Of a stretch of DNA of 64,000 nucleotides, positions 12,169 to 25,641 are shown piece after piece; position 1 is the stretch's first letter; each line of letters begins with the position of its first letter. Position numbers and translations under genes: made by a program. Under the pieces are notes generated by a model. That model saw only the letters and a list, made by a program, of their open reading frames with translations. It did not search any database and was not told the origin of the DNA. The stretch spans positions 1,984,001-2,048,000 of the forward strand of contig JAZAYU010000010.1 of assembly GCA_038501625.1 (NCBI GenBank). Reading direction: 5' to 3'. Source of the stretch: Corbicula japonica. Lineage: Eukaryota; Mollusca; Bivalvia; Venerida; Cyrenidae.

Positions 12169-12723
12169 CTATTTATCATATAATTGTTGTTGTTATTATA
12201 CAAATGTAACTATTTATGACTATTTATGAAAACAATATGGATGTATCAGCAGACCTGTGTTGTCACAACAGGGGAGATGTCACACTTAGGTGTCACTTTA
12301 ATTGTTTTCAGTATCATAAATTGCTGACATAACTGAGTGGGTGCTTACCACCTACCATTCATTACCATATGCAACAAATCAAGTTAGAATTTACTTGGGT
12401 GAAAGTTAGGAATACTGAAAAACCTGAATTCCTGATAATTTGACAATTTATAAAAGGAAAATAGAGAAAATCAACCATTCTTAGACACACAGAAACCTGA
12501 ATTTCAGGCATTTTAAAAACTTTCACCAATGAATTTACCAAAACAAAAATAATCAAATTCTTGTATACGAAAAAAACAACAACAAAAACATTATTAAACC
12601 GTGTTTAAATAAATTAAGGAGGCAGTCCTTGAAAATCAAATACGTTAACTAGTTATTTAGTTTGTAAATTCCCTTCATAGTGAGTTAATAAATCAGTCTA
12701 AGAAGGCTTAAAGATAGCAGGAT

Positions 12724-12769
12724 TTCTTTAAAATGTGTGCACAAAGTTCTTTAAAATGTGTGCACAAAG
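12724..12769. repeat. 23-bp tandem duplication
   Basis: Two perfect copies of a unit beginning TTCTTTAAAATGTGTGCACA. Confidence 0.9.
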
Positions 12770-13319
12770 TTGAAAAGATTTAACATTAAGGGCTTAAATT
12801 AAAAATGATTAATAATTGTGCACACAATTTGCACAAAGACCATTTATTACTGAAACAACAAATCTTGGGCCCCTATCTTATTAGGTATCTCTTCTTAGAC
12901 CCTAATTGTGACTGTAATCCTATAAGGGATCAAACAGACAAATAAAAGCACCCCCTACAGGTAGCAATCTGTAAAAAGAACAATCCAATATGACCCCTGT
13001 CATCTTCCAAAAAGAACTAAAATGGCTACCAGATCTTCACACCTAGATAACAATGGGGTTGACCAGTTGTAGGAAACCAGTAGCAATATGAATTTCTTTG
13101 ATCTTGATATAAAATATGGTTTTGTTATAAAGTCTTTGAAAAAATGTAACAGAATAGTTTTAACTGATTATTTTACAATGACTCCCCAAACAAAATGTGA
13201 AAAAGAGCAAATTTGATTAATTAATACTCAGTTGTATCATTGTAATAATTTTCTTCACTTGTAGGTAATTTTTTATCAAATTAACCTCCTTGGGTTTTCA
13301 TTAATTTTTATGAAAATGT

Positions 13320-13401
13320 GGTGTCCTTTTTGAAATTGATCATTTTATAAACCATTTATTTGTGTGCGGTGTCCTTTTTAAATTTGATCATTTTATAAAC
13401 C
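13320..13401. repeat. 48-bp tandem duplication
   Basis: The segment GGTGTCCTTTTT...GATCATTTTATAAACC occurs at 13320 and again at 13368 with few changes. Confidence 0.85.
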
Positions 13402-13720
13402 TATGCACACTATTCCAGTCTCTGCTTTTTGGCTGGTTGGGGATGCTGTGTATTCGGAATGTGACAATTCCTAATAGGCACATTACACTTTTTTTAAAAA
13501 TATTAATTAAAAAAAATCACAACAACAACACCATCTTGCATCACAATCACAGAATACAGTGCTCTGAGAGGCATGGTTACTTTGACTGCTTAGAGCTCTT
13601 TGTGTTAATTTGATGGCACTGCTGATGCAACACAAGATAATTTCAAAACTTATTAAATTAAAAGGGCAACTAAGTTTGTTTACGAGCAAATGTGCACTTA
13701 TTTCTGTTCATCCAGTACCT

Positions 13721-13868
13721 TAACCTTGGATGAAGATTAAGGAAACCAGACTTAGATCTCAAGCATCTGAATGGCTGAAATGGAGACTGGTCGCCATTTA
13801 AGCCAATCAGATGCTTGAGATTTGAAACTGGTTTATATTTTCAGTTTTAAAAATCTTGAGGTCTGGCC
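13721..13868. mobile_element. Family B foldback element
   Basis: Inverted arms centre on GGAGACTGGTCGCCATTT, with CTCAAGCATCTGA on the left and TCAGATGCTTGAG on the right. The ends are diverged. Confidence 0.75.
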
Positions 13869-14908
13869 TAGTTTCCATTACAATACTAAAATCCTTAAAA
13901 GAAAGCAGATTTGCTTAGATTAGAACCTATTGTATAAACGGACCTATTTCAACACAGGAAATCACCCTCCCTGCTAGTTCACACCTCCAATACAATACAG
14001 TGGTCATCTCTGGCCCTTTAGGACAATAGGGAACTGAAACTGGCCATGGGTCATTTAGAGTCAATGTAGTAATGCAATGCCAACACTTGGCCACTTGAGT
14101 CCAGGCTCTTATCACCTCTTTAGGTACTTCAGTTGACCATGACATTGTGGATGACCACTTGATGGTCAATAAGATGACCAAGAGTGGACACAAGATTTTG
14201 TGGACAATGTAAAAAGCACAAGCTTTTAACAAGTTAATTATGTCATAAGCACACTTCATCAATTAAAAATTTTCCACACTTTGTCAAAGGCTTGATAAAG
14301 ATCAACAAATATGATTGTTTTTCTATACTTGGTGAAAGGCCTGACAAATATCAACAAAACCATTAAACAGATATCTTAAGCTAAAGAGCTTAATTTAATT
14401 TGTTGTTCTTAATATATTAAATCTGGCTGGCATTTAGAAGAAACTGGCCAGATTATCATTATGTTCAATCAACATTTCTATCCATGGATTAAATGTAGAT
14501 AAAGTAATGATTAAGAGTTTTCTTAAACATCACACATAGATTATCAAGTTTGCCAAGAGCCTTTGATTTTGATATTATATCTAATTAATCATGCAATTAA
14601 GGTTTGCAAGTTATATAAAACAAAAGCACAATAATAGCATTTTCACACACAACAATGATTACACTTTCCTCTATATTTATAAAAATAACAGTTCATGTGC
14701 TATTAATTCTATTTTACAGTCGAACATCAAAGGCATCGGAGAGAATTCTAGTAATACAAACAAAACGAAGCTTGAATCCTTATTCTTCCCCAGCACTAAA
14801 TTGGCAAACTTTCTGTTAACTCTTAATTCCGATGTTTTGTTAAAACTCATCTCAAATTTTCTTCAACTTTTGTTTCAGTGAACATAGTCAGTAAACAAAA
14901 TTTCTAAA

Positions 14909-15056
14909 GGGCCCAAGATCATAAAACTAAGATTGGAGACAACTTTCAAATCTCAAGCATCTGATTGGCTGAGATGACGACCAGTTGCCATTTCAGCCAA
15001 TCAGATGCTTGAGGTATGAGACTGGTCTCCAAACTCAGGTTTATGATCTTGGGCCC
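14909..15056. mobile_element. Family B foldback element, full length
   Basis: Runs from GGGCCCAAGATCATAAAACT to its inverted copy ending ATGATCTTGGGCCC. The arms contain GATTGGCTGA and TCAGCCAATC. It is a near-perfect foldback of about 148 bp. Confidence 0.9.
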
Positions 15057-15136
15057 AGCTAACATATCCTTGTAGTGTGATCTGTGCTATTCAGTCAATT
15101 AATATTTGTCAATCAACACTATGAACAATGAACAGA

Positions 15137-15259
15137 CCAAGTTATTTCTGACCAAGAAGCAAACAGTGTAGATGGTACAGATGTGCTGGCAAATCTTGAT
15201 CTACACTAGTCTCACATGCAATAAAACCCATATATATAGAGAGAGAGAAAAGGGTTTAA
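15137..15259 (+). mobile_element. Family A element, 3' part
   Basis: Spacer GTTATTTCTGACC, a shortened hairpin 2, then the terminal part CACATGCAATAAAACCC ending AAAAGGGTTTAA. The left half is absent. Confidence 0.7.
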
Positions 15260-15439
15260 TGTTCGTTTGAAGTAGCCTGGATTGCTGACCCATACCCCTA
15301 AGGTGCGGACATGAAACCATCACTCAAAGATAGTTTAATTATTCCTTTGTAGTCAGGAACAAAGACCTGCAGTTGGCTATTATTTGTAAATTGAGATGTG
15401 TTACACCTATTGTCCTGAAGTTTGAGGTACAAAATATCA

Positions 15440-15684
15440 TTAACCCTGTTCTCCATATATATACATTTTATCACATGTGCAAACAGTAAAGATCCAGATC
15501 AGCCAGCACATCCATGCTGTCTGATCAGGGTCTACACCGTTTGCTTTTTGATTTATTAGGTTATTTCTGACCGAAATGCAAACAGTGCAGTTACTGATCA
15601 TACGGCATGGATGTGCTGGCTGATCTGGGTCTACACTGTTTGCACATGCAATAAAATGTGTATATATGGAGGAAAGGGCCTAAA
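15440..15684 (+). mobile_element. Family A element, full length
   Basis: TTAACCCTGTTCTCCATATA at the left and GGAGGAAAGGGCCTAAA at the right, with both GATC hairpins and the spacer TTAGGTTATTTCTGACC. Confidence 0.9.
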
Positions 15685-15780
15685 CATAATAGCTTAGTGG
15701 TTTGACCTTCTAACTCTTGAGTCGAGAGACCGGAGTTAGATTTTCTGCAGAAACTTTATTTATTGTATTTCAGACGTGAC

Positions 15781-15962
15781 TTTTCTGGGCAAATAGTGTC
15801 CATGTATGCCATCTGATCAGGATCAACACTGTCCACTTTTAAGATTCATTTAGGTAACTTCTGACCAAGATGCCACCAGTGTGAATCCAGATCAGATGGC
15901 ACCGATGTGCTATACTGGTCACATATGTGATAAAATCCATATTTATCAAGTAAAGGGATAAG
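15781..15962 (+). mobile_element. Family A element, left end lost
   Basis: Part of hairpin 1, the spacer and a shortened hairpin 2 remain, ending TATCAAGTAAAGGGATAA. Confidence 0.7.
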
Positions 15963-17242
15963 TTCAGAAACAACTCTAATGCACCTGGAATTTGTAGAGT
16001 GTTTGATTCCAGCAATTTCATTTATGAGAAATTCATTATTTTCGCACATTTTGTACTAAAGTTTTCCTTGTCTAATCTTAAATATCAGTAATTAATCTTC
16101 AAATCATAGTGTATTCCCATAAAAAATAAGGAATTACAAAGGGAAAATGATTATTCCATATCTTTAGATTCCAAGAACATCCACTTTGCTTGAGGCAATG
16201 TGTTATTCAGAATTTTTGAAAAAAATAATGTTAAAATCAATTAATAATTAGAAATCTCTTGCGATGATAATTGTTCACAATAAAACAAACATTTGAAGAC
16301 AACAAAATCTTGTGTTTTGCCAAATGATCTTTGCATTCATATCATTTAGTGTATGAAAAGGTAAAGCATTATTAAAACAGCATAAATCATGCACCCCTTT
16401 CTCATGTTCTAGTAATCTAAACTAGAGGCACCATAAATAACTGATAAGCCAAGGTATGTATTTTAATATGTATTTAAATTTATTACGTTAGATCTTGTTT
16501 GGTTCTGACACGTGCAACTGTGCCACACACATGCCTTTGTTTTAGCGTGTCATCTTTTTATCTTGGAGGACCTTATCTAAATGATAATCCAAACTTGTTA
16601 CAGATAAAAGAGCTCCCTTGTTAAAACAATATCCGCTTCTTTCTAACAACCTGACTTCACAATTTGTTAATCTTTTCCATAATCAAACCTTTTTCATTGT
16701 GTAACAAATAAACAATTTAAAAACGGCTACTTTTATAAAGTGTTTTCTCAATGTGATAAGAAATTTAACAGTCAAATGATATGGCTTATGCAAAATGTCA
16801 ACCATACATGAAAAACAGCTATAATCTGAACAAAACAATACCTTTTGGTGTGAAAAGAGAAATGGTTAATAGTTAAGATAACTAAAACAATAGAAAAATG
16901 TCATCAAAGCAGATTTGTACTTGAAAATCAGTTGGCAAAACCACAAACATTAGCCTTTTGGATAAGGAAACAATACATAAGAAAGATCCTGATATGGACT
17001 CTACTTAAGCCTATTGCAGCAGATTTCAATTTAAAAAATAAAATACATTTCTTGTTCAATATGCCTCATTCTCTGGACTTTTTTGTGTCATTATCATTCT
17101 AAAATAATTATTTATTGAATTTTAATTTCTTAAATACATGTATATAACTTAATCTTACATAACTTATCTGTAATAGGCTCCTTGCTAAAGAGTTGTAAAT
17201 TATATGACCAAAAGGAAATTATGGTAAATTATGAAATTTAAT

Positions 17243-17270
17243 AATAGTAATAATAATAATAATAATAATA
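17243..17270. repeat. (AAT)n microsatellite
   Basis: A short run of AAT units with one interruption. Confidence 0.85.
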
Positions 17271-18598
17271 TAAAGATGGGTATAAAAAAAATCCTTATCA
17301 TCACAGAAATTTCAAGGCCAGTGTGTTCTCAACTTGATACCTTAATTAAATAAATAGTGTTTTCCTGCACTGCAGTTATTTAGCAGTCTTTCACTTTTTT
17401 ATGTGTCTGGCAAAATGAAAACATTTACTCATATAACCAATTTCACAGGCACACCACAAAACCTAATTTCAGTTTGGTCTGGGGTGTGGTAACAACAACT
17501 GTAATGCAACATTTGCCACAGAAAGCTGCAACAATAGCTAATATTCTCATCACCTGTGCAGTAATTGCAATAAAAATGATATTCATCTTCAACATCATTA
17601 ATGTTACACAAATGGCTAATGAGTATTTCTCATAGCACAGTGAAGGCTTGTTCTGTGGAATCCAATATAATAATTATATGAAGTCTAAAATTTTTAGCTT
17701 CCAAGACCACCGTTTTAAACCATCTCTCAAAAACACTATAGCTCGTTCAAGATATTTTTTTTCTCAGGACACTTGTAACAAGTCATTAAGAAGACGTCCT
17801 AATAGACCTTGCTGCTACAGTATGAAAGTGTGTGGGAAAAAATTGAACCAACAATAAAATGAAAGACAAACAGCTAAGTAATCAGGCACTACTCATAAGC
17901 TATTTTAGATTCAAAAGCTTTGGCAGTAATTAGGAAATAAAAAGGCACCGCTTTAGGCGTGAAGTGGATAGGACAATACAAAATGTTTTCTGCTTCGGAA
18001 ATATTCAACCATAATACACTTGAAAAAAGAAAACCCTTGACTCCTGTTTTAAGTGATATTGCTAATAAACTACTTTATACGATAATAACATAAATTGCTG
18101 TTTTCCGCATTAAATATTGTGCTACTTGATTGTAATATATCAAAAACACATAATCTATGAAACAACAGATTATGTAAGAAAATGAATGAAATTCTACAGG
18201 ATAAAAGGCCTTCAATATTATAAAATCTTTGATGTATTACAATTAATTACTAAACATTCAAATATAAGGTAACACTGACAGTTGCTTTAATGGAAATTCA
18301 TAATTGAAAATTTCTTCTTGAAGTACTATCATTAAACAAAACTGCACCGGTAAAGATATATATTTTGCTGATTTTTATAACTTACAATGGAGTAAATGAA
18401 ACACATGCTCTTTGTAATCTGATGATAATGACAAGTTATGAGGTATACAATAAATGAGAATGAATAAACAGCAGTGATAATCAATTATCTAACATTTAAA
18501 GCCATTAATCTGTAACAACTGTTTTAATTCTCTTAATTTCTCTGAATCTAATAATCCCGGAAATGACTAGACTGCAAAAGTTTAAGACTGCTTTCTGT

Positions 18599-19035
18599 TT
18601 AACCCTTTACTCTATAGATACACCTTTATTGTGTGGGTGAATAGTGGAGATCCAGATCAGCCAGCACATCAGTGCCATTTAACAGGATCGACACTATTTG
18701 CTACTTGGTCAGGAATAACCTACTGAATCAAAAAGTGAACAGTGTAGATCATAATCTGTGCCCAAGGTTATAAAACTGAGCATGGAAACCAGTCTCAAAT
18801 CTCAAGCATCTGATTGGCTGAAATGGCGACTGGTCGCCATTTCAGCCAATCAGATGCTTGAGATTTGAGACTGGTTTCCAATCTCAGCTTTATAACCTCC
18901 AGTCCAGATGACACATTGGTCAGAAATACTGAATGAAATTTTAAAAGTAAATACTGTAGATCCTGATCAGATAGCAAGGATGTGTTGACTGATCTGGATC
19001 TACACTGGTAGCCCATGGAGTGGGGGACTAAAATA
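18599..19035 (-). mobile_element. Family A element carrying a nested family B
   Basis: Left end TTAACCCTTTACTCTATAGA with hairpin 1 and the inverted spacer (GGTCAGGAATAACCTA). A family B copy lies inside hairpin 2 at 18759-18903. The rest of family A follows to about 19035, where the right end is degraded. Confidence 0.8.
18759..18903. mobile_element. Family B element nested in family A
   Basis: TGCCCAAGGTTATAAAACTG ... ATCTCAGCTTTATAACCTCC, a nearly perfect foldback. It belongs to the subfamily ending CCAAGGTTATAAAAC. Confidence 0.9.
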
Positions 19036-19768
19036 TTATATTTATTATGATACATAATATATTATTAGTAAGGTTTAACTGTAGAAAACAATTCAAATGT
19101 AGTGTTTAGATAGCATTTTATGTTTGATGCTATCAGTGGTCATAATCGGAAGGTAATGACAAGATTATCTCATGTGTGGCGCCTTGTTCATTGTTATTTC
19201 ATCAAGAAATCACCAACAATGCCTTCTCTTGTCAAGATAAGACATTTCTCTTTGGCAACAATACATTTTATAGCGATGGATTTAATGGCAATTAGCCATT
19301 ATATAACATTACAAATTTTTTAATTTTTAAAGCAATGACACGATGGAGTATGTTATGTTTATCACAAGTTTCTGTGAAAATGAGTCATTTCAGTAGTCTT
19401 AACTACTAAGACTTCGTAAGTCAGGAACAATACAATACAGCCAAGCAACTGTTTGCAGCCACATGTTCTGTCAGTCATCAGGGGAGATAATAGATTAACT
19501 TGATGATTTCACTAATTCAGGAACAACGGAAAACACAACTAACCATCAGCGAAAATCATCATTTCTGTTGTTGTATGTAGATTCTGACAAAGTGTGACGG
19601 GCAATTAGCACATAGCTACGTTTATCTTAAACTGAGTGTTTAACTTTATGACAAATGTGAACAGGGTGTCAAAATAATCTGCCATTGGCACAAAAAACAG
19701 GAGGTGAAGAAATGTCTGTTGTTGTCTTAGATATTTCGTGTAATTTCACCACATAATTTTTGTGTACT

Positions 19769-20012
19769 TTAACTCTTTCCTCCATATATATGCATTTTTA
19801 CATGTGCGACCAGTGTGCCATCTGATCAGGATCTGCACTTGTCGCATTTTGGTCAGAAATAACCTAACGAATCAAAAAGCGAACAGTTTAAATCCTGATC
19901 AGACGGTATGGATGTGCCAGCTGATCTGGATTTAATCTCGGATGTGCCAGCTGATCTGGATTTAAACTGTTCGCCCATGCAATAAAGGTGTGTCTATGGA
20001 AGAAAGGGTTAA
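19769..20012 (-). mobile_element. Family A element with internal 29-bp duplication
   Basis: TTAACTCTTTCCTCCATATA to AAGAAAGGGTTAA in reverse orientation (GGTCAGAAATAACCTAACGA). The segment GGATGTGCCAGCTGATCTGG is tandemly repeated within the second hairpin. Confidence 0.9.
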
Positions 20013-20251
20013 CAAATTAATATAAGAAAAGTGTTCTGTAAAAATATAAAAATTTTACCACATAATTATTTTGTACTTAACAAATTTATTTAAGATTGCT
20101 TTCTGAAACTCTGTATAATTGCCCATCATATTTTTTTGTACTTAAATGAATATATGAGTGTTTGTTTTATTGTGGTTAAATGCCAGAGCAGAAGTTAGGG
20201 AAATTAATCAATCTCTTGACAACAAAGACATACTGATAAAAATTCTCCTAT

Positions 20252-20375
20252 TTAAACCTTTTTCTCCATGGATATGCCTTTTATCACATCGGTTACCAGT
20301 GTTGATCCAGATCAACTGGCATAGATGTGCCAACTGATCTGGATCTACACTGATCACCCATGGAGTAAGGTGTAA
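20252..20375. mobile_element. Family A element, single-hairpin derivative
   Basis: TTAAACCTTTTTCTCCATGG, one GATC hairpin, then CCATGGAGTAAGGTGTAA. The central spacer and second hairpin are gone (124 bp). Confidence 0.8.
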
Positions 20376-20615
20376 ATAATGTTATCAAATACATTTATTT
20401 TTGAATCTGAATTAGTACTTTCCATGAAAACAAATTTAATAAGAATACTGAACAAAGTAGATCCTGATTAGATCTAAGCTGATCACAAAATTAATGTGAG
20501 ATAAGCTTTTACTCTGCACTTAATGGTGGGCTTAAACAAGTTATCCTTGAAAATCCTTATTTAACTTGGAAATTAACCTAAAAAATGTTGTTGTTTTTCA
20601 CGTGTTTGACCATAC

Positions 20616-20642
20616 AAAAAAAAAAAAAAAAAAAAAAAAAAA
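20616..20642. repeat. Poly(A) run of 27
   Basis: A homopolymer flanked on both sides by CATAC. No retrotransposon body is recognised upstream. Confidence 0.9.
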
Positions 20643-21519
20643 CATACAAAATTCCTATACTTTTCTCTCCTTGATACAATTTAGATATTCGGAAATTACT
20701 TTTAACCATTTGTAATTTGTTTAACGTGACCATAATCATATGGAAGAAGTATATTAACACGATTTTCTTCCTCTTAAATAACAATAATCATATTTAAATA
20801 AACAATTTACTTCTTATAACCTTCCTCAAAACCGCATTACCTATCATTAATATATGCTGGATAGAAATCTTCATTAAATTTATTATTTCTAATAGATTCA
20901 TTACATTTTGAAATAATTACTATCTTTAGATAACGAACAAGATACATAATAGAATATAATGTATATAAGTGGCATTGTATTTTCCATGGATCACATGCCC
21001 TGTTATTAGGTAAGAAACATGCATGCGTTAAAGTGAACGTACTCAAAACTCCCGAACAGACATGAAAACTCAATGAGCCAGTAAATTACAGACCAAACGT
21101 TGCATTGTGGGAAATTATTGTTATAAACTGACAAAGCTCCAAGAGTCGTGTGAACTAATTTAAGAGGAAATTCAACAAAATGTTTCACTGCACAAAGAGT
21201 CTGATCTTCCAAAAACATAAAACATCATTTTTTTTCACTTTTTTTTTATTTACAACTTTGCACCTTTTTTTTTATTCAGAGAATGTTTAATTCTTTTTTT
21301 TTCAAATTATTTACTTAAAAGCTGATACCTTGTTTAAAATAATCTCCATTTTTTTCAAAAATATACTTTTTCATAAACATCCCTTATGATTTTTAGCAAT
21401 ATTTGTTTTGTTCAAAAAGTAAATGTGTTAATTACAAAGAGGGAACTAAATGTTTCAAAATTTAACACATTCACATGAGCAGGACTTAGAAAAAAAACTA
21501 TGATGACAGAATTTCAATA

Positions 21520-21960
21520 TCGAAGACACTTTTTTCCCATGTCCTGTGCCAAATTTCAGCGTTGTTTTCTTTGAGCCCGCTCATTAACATTTGTCAATTA
21601 CAAAATGCTGCTCTAACTTGAAAGCTCTCAGTTTTTCGTTTAATATCTGCAGGAAACAAGAACGTTCCCACAGCTGGGCTCAGCCTGTCCTCATTAACCT
21701 TGCTTCATAAAGCAGCCTCCCCGCGAACCTTATTCTTTTTCATCAGCAGTCCAAATCTTAACAGATTAAGCAGGTACTTATGTTTAAGTACCGCAGAATG
21801 TAACAATTTCAATTTATGTCTACAAGCATGATTGAGCTATCTTACGAAGAAATTATTCTTTTTTTTCACCACAGTATGTTTTTATAACGATTGATTGTGG
21901 AACAAACCATAGCCATCAGATTATGCTACGGTTAATATACTTTCAGAAGGAAATTTATCA
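21520..21960. promoter_or_regulatory. SoxD: Candidate conserved noncoding block
   Basis: Higher-complexity intronic DNA free of the listed repeats. It includes an E-box (CAGCTG) and a CG-containing segment (CCTCCCCGCGAACC). Regulatory function is inferred only from this. Confidence 0.2.
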
Positions 21961-22231
21961 GAAATTCTTCATTTTTATGACAGTCGGTGAATTACAACAA
22001 GTGGCCGGTAATCTAATTTTTTTTCAAGAAACCAGGGTGGCCGAAACAGTAAATGTAATTGCCTACGAGATAAAAATTGTCTATTTTCTCATCAGCAATT
22101 CTTTATAATTGTCAAGGAATGAAGATTTTACAATTTGATACCAAATGTTTAAGATGCTGAATCATTCTAATGAAATTCCCTTGTCTACCTAGATTTTCAA
22201 AATCTCTCACTTTTTCATCAAAAAAGGCAAC

Positions 22232-22352
22232 AAACCTGAGACAGGAGACCAGTCTACAATCTCAAGCATCTGATTGGTTAAAAACCAGACCAGTCTTCAA
22301 ACTGACCAATCACAAGCTGGAATTTTAAGACTGGTCTCCAACCTCAATTCTT
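22232..22352. mobile_element. Family B element, diverged
   Basis: The arms CAGTCTACAATCTCAAGCAT and GACTGGTCTCCAACCTC are recognisable. The centre differs from other copies. Confidence 0.55.
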
Positions 22353-22983
22353 AGAATTCTCTGTTTCCACCTTTTCACTGACTACAATGTAGCTCAATTC
22401 ATCATCTAATCATACACACAGGCTGGTTGTTCTGGAAATGTATTCTAAATGAAAAGCAGGAATTTCGATCATCCGAAAATCCCAGACCCTAAACCCACCA
22501 ACCACAAAGACCTTAAATCCTCGAGGAACAATCCCAGAATTAGAGAAACAACAGTGCAAGATAAGTGGCGATAGTTTCCATAATCTCTAAAGATTAGCAT
22601 TAACCTTCTGTCAAACCTGGAAAACAGCAAGTTCCGTTTTATGAGGTTTAAGAATTGCTTTCATTACTCGTTCATTCATAATTTAAATGAGTTTCTGATG
22701 AAAAGGTGCTTCTATGTAACGTATGTAAATGAAGGCATCCTATTTTATTCTAGGTTAAAGTCCCAGTGTCTTATGGCAGTAAGAGACCACTTCAATGAAG
22801 ATGAAAATAAACCATGTGAGTACAGTTTAAGATTAAATAACATCCATCAGTCTATTATTTGAAAAAAATGTGAAAATTTTTTGCTTTTGCAATATTTGCT
22901 TTGGTCTGTAGGGCAAATGGGCGCAAAAAAGTATGGATGCAGTCTGACACATCACATACTTTCATGTAAACATTCACAAAATG

Positions 22984-23172
22984 TATAAGGCTTATACCCC
23001 ATGTGTGCCCAGAGTAGATCCAGATCCATGCAGTCTGATCTGGATCTATACTAATCACTTTTAGATATATTGTTATTTTTAACCAAAACGATCAGTAGAG
23101 GAGATCTAAATCAGTCTGCATGGATGTACACTCTCATCTGGATCTATTCTGGCTGCACACGGGATATCATAA
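22984..23172 (+). mobile_element. Family A element, decayed
   Basis: Two degraded GATC hairpins with a diverged spacer (TATTGTTATTTTTAACC). Terminal sequences are not clear. Confidence 0.55.
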
Positions 23173-23329
23173 AGCCCTCTCTCTGATAGGACTTCAACAA
23201 GTTAAGTTTTACCTTCATATTTTCTCTCCTCTGGGCTTGGTGATCTCTCCTCCGAACTCTGAAAATATAAGTATTAGCATGAAAAGTGATTATCTTTTGT
23301 TAATGGCAAGAATGAAGGAGAGGATGCAG

Positions 23330-23510
23330 AGGGGATTAAGTGGGTTTTCTCAAACCCCCTTTTAGTCAGCAATATTAATTGTCATGGGAATTTTGACCAA
23401 AAAAAATTGGAAATTATTGTAAAACTACCATCAGAAAGCCCCAAACAGCCCTCTTTCTGGAAGTCATGTATCCGACTCTGGAATGCTGGCAGCCTCGTCC
23501 CTTGAAAATA
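23330..23510 (+). repeat. Dispersed repeat, copy 1
   Basis: It shares ordered blocks with 32095-32265: CAGCAATATT, TCATGG, TTGGAAATTAT, then CCCTCTTTCTGGAA. The two are about 9 kb apart in the same orientation. No recognised family. Confidence 0.6.
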
Positions 23511-23829
23511 TGGACAGTATGGTATCTGTTTAATTTTGAAGCAGAATAAATGTGTTATTCTTTATAAGTTAAAACAAATATATAGTGTGCCAGCAAATCA
23601 TTCATTATTGAATGAGATGTAATCCAATAGATGGAATTCTGTTGACATTTTATATCTTTCTTAGCGAAAGAAGAAACCCACAATTTCAATCTATCAGAGC
23701 TTAGATCCTTACAAGAAACAGGTTTGTAAAACAATTAATTTTGAAATTGTACAGAAATGAATTCACCTTTTGAGAATCATTTGGATGTCTCAGTGCAACA
23801 GCACTGATGAACAGAGCTGTACTAATTAA

Positions 23830-24046
23830 CACTTTACTAGATAATGCTTTTATCAGATGGACAGTGTAGATGCAGATCAGCCTGTAAAACTCTGCAGTAT
23901 GATCAGGATCTACACTGTTTGCTTTGCGATTAATTGGATTATTTCTTGCCAAAAACAATAAGTGTAGATCCAGATCAGACTATATATATGTGCAGGTTGA
24001 TATGGATCTATATGGTTGTACATTGGATGAAAGTCATATCCATGGA
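23830..24046 (+). mobile_element. Family A element, diverged
   Basis: Both hairpins and the spacer (ATTGGATTATTTCTTGCC) can be traced. A family B copy lies just downstream at 24084, and further family A-like sequence follows it to about 24270. Confidence 0.6.
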
Positions 24047-24083
24047 TTTTAATTTTTGAGCCAGTCAAGAGGGGGTTTGCACT

Positions 24084-24229
24084 GTGCCTGAAGTTATAAA
24101 ACTGAGCATGGAAACCAGTCTCAAATCTCAAGCATCTGATTGGCTGAAATGGCGACCAGTCGCCATTTCAGCCAATCAGATGCTTGAGATTTGAGACTGG
24201 TTTCCAAACTCAGTTTTATAACCTTGGCA
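24084..24229. mobile_element. Family B foldback element, near perfect
   Basis: GCCTGAAGTTATAAAACTGA to CAGTTTTATAACCTTGGC, with CGCCATTTCAGCCAATCAGA in the right arm. The arms are almost identical, so it is a young copy. Confidence 0.9.
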
Positions 24230-24269
24230 CCTGAACAATGTAGATCCTGATAAGATCTGTAGTCATGTG

Positions 24270-24420
24270 ACATGTGGTGTACTCAGCAGTTAAAGATCAA
24301 TTCCCCTTATTACTTTGATCAGATTATCTCCCTTGTTGATTTAATAGGTTTACTTCCCTTGATGTAAAAATTCAAATATTGATCAAAGTTACCTCCCTTG
24401 AATGAAAAGTCTAAGTTTTA
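24270..24420. repeat. Degenerate short tandem repeat
   Basis: Three spaced repeats of a GATCA...CTCCCTTG-type unit of about 35-60 bp. Confidence 0.4.
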
Positions 24421-24954
24421 AAAACTTGCACTTTTTTATACTGAAATTTAATTCCTATAAAACAATCTGCATTTATCAAAACCTGCATCTTTGTGCCAAA
24501 AACCCCAAATTCAGTATCCTTGCATCATGGAATATTTAATGTAAATATATTCTGTTTTTATCAAAGAGTTGATTAGGTGTTGGAATTGTTTTAATCTTTA
24601 CCCAATTCCAAGAGTGTAACTGAAAACCTAAGTGTGTTACATAAGAATACAATAATGGCCAACTTGATATGATAATTTTGACAGAAATTGTTTCAAGTCT
24701 CTGAACCTTCAAACAATTGATCATTCTGTGAATTATTTTGTCAGAAAAAAATCTGAGAATTGATAAACAAATTTTGAGGCAGCATTCAGTAGATCTGCAG
24801 CTGGCACTTGAAGCAGTCAAGAGTTTGTGTTTTATTAACACTTACTCAACTGGAATTCCATAATCGACTTTTCCTTTCTTTAAGTCTCGAATGTTTCATT
24901 TCGAGTAGGGGTGTTTTGCAGTAATTTATTAACAAGATAAAACATTTCGCTATA

Positions 24955-25160
24955 AAACCCCTCACTCTATGAATATGCCTGTCACCTTCCTCCCAAAAGA
25001 AGTATTAGTATCATTGAAGTAAGAAGGGGTTACACAGTATTTGCAATTAGATGACATTATATTCTGTGTGCAACTAGTGTCGATCCACATCAGCCTATAC
25101 ACTGGATCTAGACTATGATCAACATCGTTCACAATCATAATTATTAATTCTTGCTAAAAT
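24955..25160. mobile_element. Family A remnant
   Basis: AACCCCTCACTCTATGAATA and, farther on, GTGTCGATCCACATCAGCCT. The two parts are separated by unrelated sequence. Confidence 0.35.
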
Positions 25161-25641
25161 GAAATATCTTATAGCCTCCTACAATATTTCAGAGCAGACT
25201 CTATCCAAACTTCATTCAAATCTTTTTTTTTTGGCTGTGTTGCTTTTTTGTATCGCGATTATCAAAACTTCGAGGGAGGTTTCCTAATTGGAGGTAACCT
25301 TCGGCAGTTACGGCTCATTTGCAGGTGTACCGTAACATTCACGTAAATGTGATAATTCCAATGTAATCATTTCAATGAATGCATTTTTTCATTGTTTGTT
25401 AATTTGTGTCAGTTGTGCTGTTTTGTGATTCTGATTTCCGTGGGAAAGAATTTAAAACATGTGAACATTAAAATCTAAGAATGTTTATCAGAAAATATTG
25501 TCTGATTTGGATAAAAAAAAATTTACTTTCGAATCCCCTTTAAACAATATTGCACTACAGTTCCTTAAACTTACAGGGCATTTAGGCCCCTTCCTCATAC
25601 AGTGAAAAAATGACCTGTCAATTCTGATAAAATCTTATCTA

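Noticed and set aside
11943..12203. 86-codon minus-strand open frame rich in Ile and Leu
   Set aside because: It is the translation of AAT/TTA microsatellites.
15690..15760. tRNA-like stretch (TAGCTTAGTGGTTTGA ... GAGACCGGAGTTAGA)
   Set aside because: The A-box-like part is fair but the B box is degenerate and no cloverleaf closes; at most an old SINE head.
21923..22108. 61-codon plus-strand frame in a repeat-free block
   Set aside because: No splice sites in sensible phase and no protein similarity; the block is better described as noncoding.
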